DNA from: [Clostridium] citroniae WAL-17108
Lineage (GTDB): Bacteria > Bacillota > Clostridia > Lachnospirales > Lachnospiraceae
Reading direction: 5' to 3'
Assembly (NCBI RefSeq): GCF_000233455.1
Contig: NZ_JH376431.1
Span: 141,224-205,223, forward strand
Length of the DNA stretch: 64,000 nt
This document shows, piece by piece, positions 8,645-16,431 of the stretch. The notes beneath the pieces were generated by a model, which had not been told where the DNA came from, made no database searches, and saw only the letters and a list, made by a program, of their open reading frames with translations. Made by a program: the position numbers and the translations under genes. Numbering within the stretch: the stretch's first letter is position 1; the number at the start of each line of letters is the position of its first letter.

Positions 8645-9403
8645 CTACCTCTTCCTGTTTACCATTGCGCTGATCTCTTTTCTCAGCTTTAAAAACTCAG
8701 GGTCCACATAATTTCTGGGCCTTGGCAGCTGGATTCTTATATCTGCCAATACAGTAGAAGGACAGGTTGTCATTACAATGATCCGGTCCGCCAGATACAG
8801 AGCCTCTTCAATATTATTTGTAACAAAGATCACAGTCCGCTTTTCCGTATTCCTGATCCGTATTACCTCATCCTGCATCAAATATCTGGTCTGTGCATCA
8901 AGGGCGCCAAAAGGTTCATCCATCAGCATCACATCCGGTTTGGTACAGTATGCCCTGGCGATCCCCACACGTTGTTTCATCCCGCCTGATATTCTGACCG
9001 GGTATACGGTCTCAAATCCATGCAACCCTACCAGATCGATATATTTCTGCGCTTCTGCCCGCCGTTCCTTTTTATCCGCACCGCGCACCTTCATGCTGTA
9101 TTCCACATTTCCCATCACGGTCAGCCAGGGAAACAACAGGATGTTCTGAAATACCATGGCACGGTCCGGTCCCGGTTTTTCGGCCTTTTTTCCCCGGATG
9201 TATACCTCCCCCGAGGAAGCTTCCTCTAAACCTGCTATAATATTCAGCAGTGTGGTCTTCCCACATTGCCCCGGCCCAAAGACTACAACAAATTCGTTTT
9301 CATCCACACTGAAGTTCACATCCTTCAGGACCTGGTTTCCCTCTCCCTCCTTGGTCTGATGGAATGTTTTTGTTAGATTCTTCACTTCTATAAGCGTTCC
9401 CAT
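8645..9403 (-). CDS. ABC transporter ATPase, SsuB/TauB-like (canonical)
   Basis: 252 residues with all canonical motifs: Walker A GPGQCGKTT, signature RISGGMKQRVGIARA, Walker B VMLMDEPFGALD and H-loop VIFVTNN. It resembles the single ATPase of sulfonate/taurine/nitrate importers. It sits one base from the upstream permease gene and 3 bases before the degenerate ATPase, so the five transporter genes form one transcript. GGGGGAAG precedes the ATG. Two different ATPases in one importer of this class are uncommon but known where each permease has its own partner. Confidence 0.88.
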   Translation of the reverse strand: MGTLIEVKNLTKTFHQTKEGEGNQVLKDVNFSVDENEFVVVFGPGQCGKTTLLNIIAGLEEASSGEVYIRGKKAEKPGPDRAMVFQNILLFPWLTVMGNVEYSMKVRGADKKERRAEAQKYIDLVGLHGFETVYPVRISGGMKQRVGIARAYCTKPDVMLMDEPFGALDAQTRYLMQDEVIRIRNTEKRTVIFVTNNIEEALYLADRIIVMTTCPSTVLADIRIQLPRPRNYVDPEFLKLRKEISAMVNRKR

Positions 9404-10183
9404 CTACTTCCCCCTCACATTCCAGGCACATAGCTTAGACTCGGCAAAACGCATGACAGAGGCCAGAAACAGGCCGATCAGACCAATCACCACAATACCG
9501 GCAAATATCTGCACCATGTTCATGGAACTCTGTCCGGCCAGGATGATCCACCCCACCCCCTCGGAGGAGCGCACCATCTCCGCTGCCAGCACGGCTGCCC
9601 ATGCGGACCCCAGTGCGACCTGGAGCCCATTAAAGATCTGGGGAACCGCGCTGGGAAGGACAATATGGATAAACAGCTGATTCTCTTTTGTGCCCAGCAT
9701 CCTTGCAGCACCCAAAAGGTCCGGGTCTACAGCTTTTACGCCATCCATGACGTTTGTCATAATGATCATCACTGCTGTGATAAAAATAATAAAGTACTTG
9801 GATCTCTCCCCGATCCCCAGCCAAAGGATCGCCAGGGGAATCCATGCAATCGAAGGAATGGAGCGCAGTAAGAGGTAGAACGGCTTGATAACAGCCTCCC
9901 CCACTTTAAACCAGGAAGCACAGAAACCAAGCAGGATTCCGCAGACAGCCGCTGCCACATATCCTACCATAACCCTTGACAGGCTCCAAAGGATATGCTG
10001 TCCCAATGCCTGCCTCCCAATGGGAGTCACCAGGCCCTGACCGATGAACTGTATCACTTCCACAGGGCTTGGCATCAGCCTGCCAAAGGACGCTGTACAT
10101 GATAGGACATACCACAGACCAAACAGGGCGGCCAGGCTTCCTGTGCCCCAGACTAATTTTTGAACACTTTCTCTATTCTTCAT
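9404..10183 (-). CDS. ABC transporter permease, SsuC/TauC-like
   Basis: 259 residues with about six membrane spans. It contains the BPD-type EAA loop for ATPase contact, seen here as DLLGAARMLGTKENQLFIHIVLPSAVPQI. The family moves alkanesulfonates, taurine, nitrate and related anions. Its ATG overlaps the stop of the preceding permease gene by 4 bases, which implies translational coupling and a heterodimeric membrane core. Confidence 0.9.
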   Translation of the reverse strand: MKNRESVQKLVWGTGSLAALFGLWYVLSCTASFGRLMPSPVEVIQFIGQGLVTPIGRQALGQHILWSLSRVMVGYVAAAVCGILLGFCASWFKVGEAVIKPFYLLLRSIPSIAWIPLAILWLGIGERSKYFIIFITAVMIIMTNVMDGVKAVDPDLLGAARMLGTKENQLFIHIVLPSAVPQIFNGLQVALGSAWAAVLAAEMVRSSEGVGWIILAGQSSMNMVQIFAGIVVIGLIGLFLASVMRFAESKLCAWNVRGK

Positions 10184-10965
10184 CGCTTTTTACCTTTAAC
10201 CAATATCTTTTCCAACAGCTCCAAAGCAACTGTGAGAAGCGCACCGATCAGGCCGATGGTCAGCATTCCCACAATTACAAGGTCAGGTCTGCCCAGGCTT
10301 CTCGCCACTTGGATCATATAACCAAGTCCGCTCTGGGATGCCAGAAGCTCAGCTGCCACAATTCCCAGCCATGCCATGCTCAGGGAAACTTTCAATCCGG
10401 TAAAAATATAGGGCAGTGCAGATGGTATGGCAACCTTCCACAGAATTTCACTTTTTCCCGCTCCAAAGATCTGGGCCACCCATATATGGACTTCGTTTGT
10501 CTGCTTGATTCCAGAGTAAACATTGACCACAGTTCCCACAAACACATTGACAAATATAATTGCCGCCTTTGCCTTTAATCCAATCCCCAGCCAGACCGTA
10601 ACCACAGGGATCCACGCAACCCCGGGGATGGTCCTTAAAAAATCAAAGATGGGCCTGACCACATAGTCCACCGGCTTATACCATGCCATAAAAATCCCTG
10701 TGGGCAGTCCGGCCGCCACCCCGATCAGGTAGCCGATCACCACTACGATCAGGCTGGCCTTTATATGCCCCAAAAGGGTATTGCCATCCGGAACCTTAGA
10801 GGTCAGCTTTACAAAAAATGACTGGACGATTTTGCCCGGCCCTGGCAGCATATTGTGGCGGAATACATGAAAAACATCTGAAATCAGATACCATACCAGC
10901 AAAAAGACGAGAATGGACACACCCGATATTACATAATATTTCCATTTAGTATTTTTCTCTCTCAT
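10180..10965 (-). CDS. ABC transporter permease, SsuC/TauC-like
   Basis: 261 residues, about six spans. The EAA loop reads VAQIFGAGKSEILWKVAIPSALPYI, the binding-protein-dependent permease signature. It is paralogous to the next gene, and the two likely form the heterodimeric pore. It starts directly after the substrate-binding lipoprotein gene. A GGAGAAG stretch provides the ribosome site. Confidence 0.9.
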   Translation of the reverse strand: MREKNTKWKYYVISGVSILVFLLVWYLISDVFHVFRHNMLPGPGKIVQSFFVKLTSKVPDGNTLLGHIKASLIVVVIGYLIGVAAGLPTGIFMAWYKPVDYVVRPIFDFLRTIPGVAWIPVVTVWLGIGLKAKAAIIFVNVFVGTVVNVYSGIKQTNEVHIWVAQIFGAGKSEILWKVAIPSALPYIFTGLKVSLSMAWLGIVAAELLASQSGLGYMIQVARSLGRPDLVIVGMLTIGLIGALLTVALELLEKILVKGKKR

Positions 10966-10966
10966 C

Positions 10967-12034
10967 CTACTTCTCCAGCTTTTTTAATGCATCCTCAACA
11001 ACATCTGCGGTCGTGTTCTGCTTCAGGGCGTCCAGCACATTTTCTTCCATTGCCCCTGCCTCAACATAACACTGGATCAGTCCCTGCATCCATGCGCCGG
11101 TTTCTTTGTCCTTGATATTGGATGCATCCATGTATGTATTCCATCCGCACTCATCCTTGACATCCTTTTCAGAGAAATCACTGCGCCCATGCTCTGTATA
11201 AAACTTTGTAACCATTGTCTCCTCATACTCCTGATCCGAGTTTAACTTGGCTGCTGCTTCCAGCCAGGATGCCATAAAATTCACACAGGTATCGTAATTG
11301 TCTTTATAGAAATCCTCGCTTACCAGTATGGAATCCTGCTGCGGATTCCCCTGCTGCCTTAATCCGCCAACCAGAACATATCCTTCCTCCATAAGCTTCA
11401 GCCCTGCAGAGGGTGATCCCATACATGCCAGATCTCCCTGTCCGGAAACAAAGGCAGTATAGACATTACTGGTTTCCATATTTAGGAAATTTACATCATC
11501 TATGCTCAAGCCGTATTTAGATACATAATCAATGGCCATGTAATGTGATATATTTCCCACGGTTCCCAGTATGGTAGCACCGCCTATGGAATCCGCACTC
11601 CCTATCAACTCCGGATAGTCGGTCAGGTTCTTTCCTGCCTTTGCGATCTCGCTGTCCGGACGTGCAAATATCCAGGCTCCATCCATCTCATACTCCACAT
11701 CAGCGATCAGCTTGGCGTTGTAATTGGGAATTGCGATCATTCCTCCTGCACCGATGGGGCCAATGTCCCACTCTCCTGCGCCCAACGCCTCCGCCATGGG
11801 TCCCCCTGACGGGAAGTCGATAATTTCAAGCTGATACCCGTATTTCTGATCCAGCTTCTCATCCTTGATAACCTGTAACGGCACGCTCAAATAGTAAGGC
11901 ATCGCTCCTGCCCGAACGGTTTTCACCCCCGTATCTTTTGTCTCCCCATTTTTGCCGCATCCTGTAAACATGGAACAAACCATCATTGATACCACTGCAA
12001 CTGCTGCTGTTTTCTTCAAAATACGTCTTATCAT
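10967..12034 (-). CDS. ABC transporter substrate-binding lipoprotein, NMT1/TauA/SsuA type
   Basis: 355 residues. The N-terminus has a basic start, a hydrophobic core and the lipobox FTGC with Cys26 as the lipidated residue, so it is anchored outside the membrane. The mature protein has the fold markers of the NMT1/SsuA family: an early RAGAMPYYLSVPL, GGPMAEALGAGEWDIG and a two-lobe pattern. Ligands in this family are small sulfonates, nitrate, aromatic acids or pyrimidines. With a sulfatase at the end of the operon a sulfated or sulfonated organic ligand is most plausible, but this is inferred. First gene of the operon; a LacI-type operator lies 76 bases upstream. Confidence 0.87.
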   Translation of the reverse strand: MIRRILKKTAAVAVVSMMVCSMFTGCGKNGETKDTGVKTVRAGAMPYYLSVPLQVIKDEKLDQKYGYQLEIIDFPSGGPMAEALGAGEWDIGPIGAGGMIAIPNYNAKLIADVEYEMDGAWIFARPDSEIAKAGKNLTDYPELIGSADSIGGATILGTVGNISHYMAIDYVSKYGLSIDDVNFLNMETSNVYTAFVSGQGDLACMGSPSAGLKLMEEGYVLVGGLRQQGNPQQDSILVSEDFYKDNYDTCVNFMASWLEAAAKLNSDQEYEETMVTKFYTEHGRSDFSEKDVKDECGWNTYMDASNIKDKETGAWMQGLIQCYVEAGAMEENVLDALKQNTTADVVEDALKKLEK

Positions 12035-12109
12035 GATTCCCTCCTATACATAAGTAATTAAAAAAGTTTTTCATTTTTATTTTTGCTCTATCTATAACCC
12101 CATGTTTTG

Positions 12110-12123
12110 TTGACACGAGTCAA
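12110..12123 (-). promoter_or_regulatory. LacI-type operator upstream of the transporter operon
   Basis: The 14-bp sequence TTGACACGAGTCAA is an imperfect palindrome with TTGAC/GTCAA arms and stands between the LacI-type gene and the binding-protein gene. Its exact reverse complement, TTGACTCGTGTCAA, is found at 13280-13293 over the regulator's own promoter. Two exact copies flanking one regulator strongly suggest its binding site. A clear -35/-10 pair for the transporter was not resolved here. Confidence 0.8.
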
Positions 12124-12147
12124 TACCGGGCACAATGCTGCTCTTTT

Positions 12148-12198
12148 TTATTTCACTGCCACAGATGTTCCCATCTCTGTCCATAGAGCAGCACACAT
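12148..12198 (-). CDS. Possible 16-codon leader ORF between regulator and transporter operon
   Basis: AAAGGAGGGG stands 5 bases before an ATG that opens a 16-residue ORF (MCAALWTEMGTSVAVK). The ORF lies between the regulator's stop and the operator of the transporter operon. Overlapping it, TGCTGCTCT (12133-12141) is complementary to AGAGCAGCA (12185-12193), and AGATG/CATCT forms an inner stem, so the ORF lies in a foldable segment. It could be a leader peptide, the start of a lost gene, or chance. Confidence 0.35.
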   Translation of the reverse strand: MCAALWTEMGTSVAVK

Positions 12199-12230
12199 CA
12201 AATCCCCTCCTTTCTTTCCCGGCATTTCCC

Positions 12231-13220
12231 TCATAAATCATTCCTGCTGCTGGACTCCCGAATAATCAGCTTCGGGACGATCTGATAATCCTCAACTTTC
12301 TGTCCTTTTGACTTTTCGATTAACATGGATATGGCTATATCACCAATCTTCTCTGCGGAAATCTCCGCCGATGTCAATCCAGGGACACAAAAGCGTGATT
12401 GAAATGTATTATCAAATCCAACCACTCCCACATCCTCCGGGATGCGAAGCCCCAGCTGTGTAACGCCTTTCACAACACCAATGGCAACCGCGTCATTGGA
12501 ACACACAAAGGCGTCAGGGCAATCCTCCTTGGAATAGGTATCTGCCACGAACTGGAACGCTTCTTTCGTGTCTGTAATATTATAGGTTATGTCTCCGCTT
12601 CGCTCCCTGCCCACCGCATTCCGGTAGTTTCTGGTCTTTTCATCCACCTCATCAGGTTTTCCTGATTTTGCACCTGATATGTAGTGGACATTCCTATAGC
12701 CGCCCTTTTCCAAATGGACTGCAATTTCATGAAAAATATTGCTGTAATCAATCTTAATCTGCATAATACGCTGGTCCAGATCACTCCACGCCACATCACG
12801 CAAAACCACAACCGGAATCCCCTGCTTTACAATTGCCTCCAGATTCTCTTTCTTAATTTTATTGTTGGATGCAAACAGACCGCTGATCTGATAACTGCAG
12901 ATCCGTTTTAAATACTCATCATCATCAATTACATTGCTGAATAAGATAAAGTATCCCTTTTCATAGGCAGCATTGGTTGCGCGATAAACCAGCTGTGCAT
13001 AGAAAGGATTTCGTATCTCATTACACAGAAACACAAACTGCTTGCTGTCTTTGATCTTTAAGCTTCGTGCAATCTGGTTCGGACTGTAATTCAGCTTTTC
13101 TATAGCCTCCTGGATGCGCTTTCTGGCCTCCGCACTGACATACCCATTGTTATTAATATAATAAGAGACGCTTGCCGCCGATACTCCGGCCTCTCTTGCC
13201 ACGTCTTTTCTTGATGCCAT
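12231..13220 (-). CDS. LacI/GalR-family transcriptional regulator
   Basis: The frame is open to 13238, but the ATG at 13220 has GGGAG 6 bases upstream and begins exactly at the family's N-terminal DNA-binding domain, MASRKDVAREAGVSAASVSY. The hinge and periplasmic-binding-like core follow (about 60-329), including PDAFVCSNDAVAIGVV and GVVGFDN. It most likely represses the downstream transporter/sulfatase operon and itself through the matching 14-bp palindromes at 12110 and 13280, and releases on binding a small ligand. The same strand and order as the operon suggest partial cotranscription. Confidence 0.9.
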   Translation of the reverse strand: MASRKDVAREAGVSAASVSYYINNNGYVSAEARKRIQEAIEKLNYSPNQIARSLKIKDSKQFVFLCNEIRNPFYAQLVYRATNAAYEKGYFILFSNVIDDDEYLKRICSYQISGLFASNNKIKKENLEAIVKQGIPVVVLRDVAWSDLDQRIMQIKIDYSNIFHEIAVHLEKGGYRNVHYISGAKSGKPDEVDEKTRNYRNAVGRERSGDITYNITDTKEAFQFVADTYSKEDCPDAFVCSNDAVAIGVVKGVTQLGLRIPEDVGVVGFDNTFQSRFCVPGLTSAEISAEKIGDIAISMLIEKSKGQKVEDYQIVPKLIIRESSSRNDL

Positions 13221-13264
13221 CCTATTCTCCCATCCCATGCTTTTGTTCCGTTTATTATAAGCAC

Positions 13265-13293
13265 AGTATAGCCCAAGTGTTGACTCGTGTCAA
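13265..13293 (-). promoter_or_regulatory. Promoter of the LacI-type gene with overlapping operator
   Basis: On the minus strand a -35 TTGACA (13288-13293) and -10 TATACT (13265-13270) are separated by exactly 17 bases. The operator palindrome TTGACTCGTGTCAA at 13280-13293 covers the -35 box, so binding would block polymerase: simple autorepression. The start codon is 45 bases downstream. Confidence 0.82.
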
Positions 13294-13349
13294 TACATGG
13301 AGTATATTTTATTAAAAAATATTGCTTTGTTAATTATATCCACATCTTA

Positions 13350-13378
13350 TTGCAGTCCGCAGCAATCTAGTGTAATAT
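13350..13378 (+). promoter_or_regulatory. Likely promoter of the membrane protein/ATP-grasp operon
   Basis: TTGCAG (13350-13355) and TAATAT (13373-13378) are separated by 17 bases and lie 63 bases before the ATG at 13441. The region between this promoter and the divergent LacI promoter is under 60 bases, so the LacI-type protein could influence both; that is inference. Confidence 0.55.
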
Positions 13379-13440
13379 TATTACAGTTATTTCTATAGAC
13401 ATGGGCTATTATTGCATCACATTTATCAGGAGGTTCTGTT

Positions 13441-14313
13441 ATGGATATACTGGTCTTTGGGATTGCCGCAGCCGCATCCTATTGGTATGAAACAGAGGTA
13501 TTTTTGTTTTTTGGCTGTGTATACGTTATGTGCAGGTTTTTATATAAGTGGTATATACCTCTGGTGGAGTCCTGGCCGCCTGAACGCGGGAAGACGGGAC
13601 GCTGGATTTTGGGCTGTCTGCCCCCAATCTCCTTTGTGATCATTCTCTTTGTTCTTCTTACCATGGCCTCCTATGATGTGGTTGGAATTTGGGTTGTGTT
13701 TTATATTGTAATGGGGTATGCGTGGCTCAGAGGCGGAGTTTATATGCTGGAGTGCCTGGATCTGTCCTGGCCCTTTGATGCGGTCTACCTGGATAACAAG
13801 GCGGCGGTCTTCCCGGCAGCCGGAGGATTTGTGGGCATAACCCTTATCTATGCGGGAGCCAACACAGGTGATGGCCCCGGCTGGTGGGTTGTTCTGTTTG
13901 CTGCAGGTCTGGGGTTAGTGGCCTGGCTTGGACTGGCACTGCTGATTAATGTCTCAGTCCGTATATCTGAGCGTGTCAGCGTGGACCGTGATATGGGAAG
14001 CGGCATCCGTTTCGGGGCGTATCTGACCGCCAGCAGCATGATACTGGCCTATGCGTCCGGAGGAGACTGGACCTCCGTCCAAGCTACGCTCCTGGAATTC
14101 ACCATTGGATGGCCGGTCCTCCCCCTCATGCTGTTTTTTCTTCTGGCAGAATGGTTTTACATACAGCCTTCCCATTCCCTTGTGGATGACGGCCCGCGGG
14201 TGGATCTGCTTCCGTCCATTCTATTGGGATGTGTTTACCTGTCTTATGCATCAATTGTGCTTTTATTTTTTCACCGGATATCTGAACGTGTATCCGGCCG
14301 GGTGTTCCTGTGA
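13441..14313 (+). CDS. Multi-span membrane protein of unknown function
   Basis: 290 residues, about eight hydrophobic segments, rich in Trp, Gly and aromatic residues. AGGAGG stands 7 bases before the ATG. The region around RDMGSGIRFGAYLTASSMIL faintly resembles DUF350 membrane proteins, which in E. coli (YjfL) accompany a glutathionylspermidine-synthase-like ATP-grasp protein (YjfC); this similarity is by eye and weak. The next gene is exactly such an ATP-grasp protein and overlaps this one by 4 bases, so the pair is translationally coupled and probably works together at the membrane. Its 3' end runs into a 21-bp minisatellite. Confidence 0.75.
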   Translation: MDILVFGIAAAASYWYETEVFLFFGCVYVMCRFLYKWYIPLVESWPPERGKTGRWILGCLPPISFVIILFVLLTMASYDVVGIWVVFYIVMGYAWLRGGVYMLECLDLSWPFDAVYLDNKAAVFPAAGGFVGITLIYAGANTGDGPGWWVVLFAAGLGLVAWLGLALLINVSVRISERVSVDRDMGSGIRFGAYLTASSMILAYASGGDWTSVQATLLEFTIGWPVLPLMLFFLLAEWFYIQPSHSLVDDGPRVDLLPSILLGCVYLSYASIVLLFFHRISERVSGRVFL

Positions 14314-14385
14314 GCGGGGCGGGTGTTCCTGTGCGCGGGGCGGGCATTCCTGTGAACGGGGCGGGCATTCCTGTGCGCGGAGCGG
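14289..14385 (+). repeat. 21-bp minisatellite across the gene junction, each unit with an in-frame GTG
   Basis: About four and a half units of a 21-bp repeat (consensus begins GTGCGCGGGGCGGGCATTCC) start at roughly 14289, 14310, 14331, 14352 and 14373. The first lies in the 3' end of the membrane-protein gene; the others open the ATP-grasp frame and encode heptads such as RGAGIPV and NGAGIPV. Since every unit starts with GTG in frame, copy-number change would alter the N-terminus and the choice of start without disrupting the reading frame. Confidence 0.85.
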
Positions 14386-15608
14386 TGTTGGCCCGTATCC
14401 CTTCGGAGCAGTATTCGGATTACCGCTACGAGGCAATTTTCCGGGCATACAAATGGGATCCTCAGGTGGAAGACCACAACACAGTAGCCGAACATGTGGT
14501 CCTACTTGACAAGCATACGGCCGGCCGGCTGGAACATTGGGCGGAACAGCTGTCCGCAGAGACCATGGCGATGGAGCAGGCCATGGCTGGCCGGACCGAT
14601 TTAGTGAAAAAACTGGGATTTCCCTCAAAAATAAAAAAGGCTATTCCCAAAATAGACAACTATTCCCGGGAAAAACATATACGGCTGATGCGTTTTGACT
14701 TTCATCCCACCACTGAGGGCTGGTCGGTGTCAGAAGTCAACAGCGATGTTCCTGGAGGATTAGCGGAAGCGTCTGTGCTTCCGCGGATCGCACAGCAGTA
14801 TTTTCCCCGACATGAACCCCGCGGTCATGTGGCCCACAGTCTGCTGGAGGCATTTCAAAAAAGGACCCAGCCAGGAGCAAGGATTGCCTTTGTCCATGCC
14901 ACCTCCTACGCGGATGACCGTCAGGTCATGCAGTTTTTAGGAGATTATTTTGAACAAAATGGATACCGCTCCCTATATGCCGCTCCCGACCATCTGGTCT
15001 GGAAGGAGGATCGTGCCATGAGTCTGATTCAGGGTAAGGAAGGACCTGTGGGCGGGATAGTACGCTTCTATCCGCTGGAATGGCTTCCCAATCTTTCCAG
15101 AGGGACGGACTGGAGCGGTTATTACCGTACTCAGACACCGTCCTGCAATCATCCCATCGCTATTTTTGCCCAGTCCAAGCGGCTGCCTCTTATATGGGAT
15201 GAACTGGGGATTAAGCTGCCCGCCTGGAAGTCGTTGCTTCCTGAAACCCGTGCTCCTGAAATCCGCATTCCCGGGTCCGGGGACCCGGGGGACGACTGGA
15301 TCTATAAGCCGGCTCTGGGCCGTGTGGGGGAAGGTATCTCCATCCGGGAGGCATTGACGCCAAAAGAATACCGGCAGATCCAAAGGGATGTGCGCCGGCA
15401 CCCCAAAGACTGGGTCATGCAAAAGCGGTTTCAAAGCAAACCGGTTGCAGGAGAGGATGGAGAAAGTTTCCATCTCTGTGTGGGAGTGTTTACAGTGGAT
15501 GGAAAAGCAGCGGGTTTCTATGGGCGCATCAGCTCCTATCCCCGCATTGACGCCAGGGCAAAGGACATTCCCCTTCTGGTGGAAAAGGAGGATCGAACCA
15601 ATGAATGA
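14310..15608 (+). CDS. Glutathionylspermidine-synthase-like ATP-grasp amidoligase
   Basis: The core from ARIPSEQYSDYRYEA onward matches the glutathionylspermidine synthase/YgiC/YjfC family: RFDFHPTTEGWSVSEVNSDVPGG is the substrate-loop region, and the C-terminal part (GDDWIYKPALGRVGEGISI, then the RFQSKPV segment) supplies the ATP-grasp nucleotide site. The family forms an amide bond between a carboxylate (glutathione or a peptide) and an amine, with ATP. There is no ATG near the start; GTG at 14310 overlaps the upstream stop, and later GTGs at 14331, 14352, 14373 and 14385 are equally possible. At 14310 the product is 432 residues. The amidase domain of true E. coli Gsp is absent. The substrate is unknown; Firmicutes generally lack glutathionylspermidine. 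Confidence 0.82.
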   Translation: MSGAGVPVRGAGIPVNGAGIPVRGAVLARIPSEQYSDYRYEAIFRAYKWDPQVEDHNTVAEHVVLLDKHTAGRLEHWAEQLSAETMAMEQAMAGRTDLVKKLGFPSKIKKAIPKIDNYSREKHIRLMRFDFHPTTEGWSVSEVNSDVPGGLAEASVLPRIAQQYFPRHEPRGHVAHSLLEAFQKRTQPGARIAFVHATSYADDRQVMQFLGDYFEQNGYRSLYAAPDHLVWKEDRAMSLIQGKEGPVGGIVRFYPLEWLPNLSRGTDWSGYYRTQTPSCNHPIAIFAQSKRLPLIWDELGIKLPAWKSLLPETRAPEIRIPGSGDPGDDWIYKPALGRVGEGISIREALTPKEYRQIQRDVRRHPKDWVMQKRFQSKPVAGEDGESFHLCVGVFTVDGKAAGFYGRISSYPRIDARAKDIPLLVEKEDRTNE

Positions 15609-16356
15609 CAATTACAGTACATACCGGATCTGGGCGCCGGACAATGCCCTGTGGACCCAATGGGCCAAACCGGTGCTGTTCTCCCAGGCTATGCATGGAA
15701 GTCCCCAGGAACTGACCATCCCCGGTGTTAAATGGGCCCCCTATTCGGACGGCAGAACTGCTCTGTTTGTGGATCTGCCGGGAAAAAGAAGCGTACTGGA
15801 AGGGCTTGCCCTGGCACGGATGGGTTACCGTCCCGTGCCGCTCTATAACGGCGTTTACGGCGCAGGCGAAGGGACCATGGCCGTGGATGTAACACCGGTG
15901 GCAAAAGCCCTGTACCAAGGCGCGGATTACCTCCGCGGTCTGCGTATCCGTGAGGATGCTCCTCCCGTGTTTCTTTTGGACGCAGCCAGGATGAAGGGTC
16001 CTGCCCGTCAGCCGGGCAGATACGATAACCGCTGGTGTGTCTTCCCCCAGGATGCGCCCTCGGCTGATTTTCTGGCATCCCACGGTATCGGCTCCATCTA
16101 TGTCCGAGCCAATAAGATACAAAATGATCTGGCCCATATACTCCTGCGCTATCAGAAGAGCGGAATCCGGATCTATCAGGTCGGTGATAACAATATGCCA
16201 AAAGAGCTGACAGTCGTACGGCCTTCCCATTTTGAAAGTTTCCTGTATCGTTTTCTCGCCACGCTGGGTCTGACCAGAAATGCAGCCGGCGGATTCGGCG
16301 GAACGGTTCCGGAACCTACGCAAACCTCCGGTGGCCGCCATTATGGCATTGGATGA
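15601..16356 (+). CDS. Unknown protein, third gene of the ATP-grasp operon
   Basis: 251 residues. ATG at 15601 overlaps the ATP-grasp stop by 8 bases and follows AAGGAGG with 9-base spacing, so translation is coupled. I recognise no domain. Visible features are the N-terminal block YSTYRIWAPDNALWTQWAKP, a central alpha/beta-like region (PPVFLLDAARM, DNRWCVFPQDAPSADFL, IGSIYVRANKI) and a glycine-rich tail, with no membrane segment or signal peptide. The overlap and order imply that it works with the ATP-grasp enzyme, perhaps as a substrate-processing or acceptor protein. That is inference from context alone. Confidence 0.72.
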   Translation: MNDNYSTYRIWAPDNALWTQWAKPVLFSQAMHGSPQELTIPGVKWAPYSDGRTALFVDLPGKRSVLEGLALARMGYRPVPLYNGVYGAGEGTMAVDVTPVAKALYQGADYLRGLRIREDAPPVFLLDAARMKGPARQPGRYDNRWCVFPQDAPSADFLASHGIGSIYVRANKIQNDLAHILLRYQKSGIRIYQVGDNNMPKELTVVRPSHFESFLYRFLATLGLTRNAAGGFGGTVPEPTQTSGGRHYGIG

Positions 16357-16390
16357 TATTCTCTGCCATAACAGAACTTCATATGTGCAA

Positions 16391-16424
16391 AAGAATCCCG
16401 GATCGCAGATGATCCGGGATTCTT
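16391..16424. terminator. Strong hairpin terminator between convergent genes
   Basis: A perfect 14-bp stem (AAGAATCCCGGATC with GATCCGGGATTCTT) and 6-base loop lie between the plus-strand operon ending at 16356 and the minus-strand gene ending at 16432. The minus-strand copy is followed by TTCTTTT, so it suits that direction best. The plus-strand T run is interrupted. Confidence 0.85.
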
Positions 16425-16431
16425 AAACATT

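Noticed and set aside
15529-16341. 270-codon minus-strand ORF opposite the third gene of the ATP-grasp operon
   Set aside because: The plus-strand frame has a ribosome site, overlapping coupling with the ATP-grasp gene and normal composition; the antisense frame has none.
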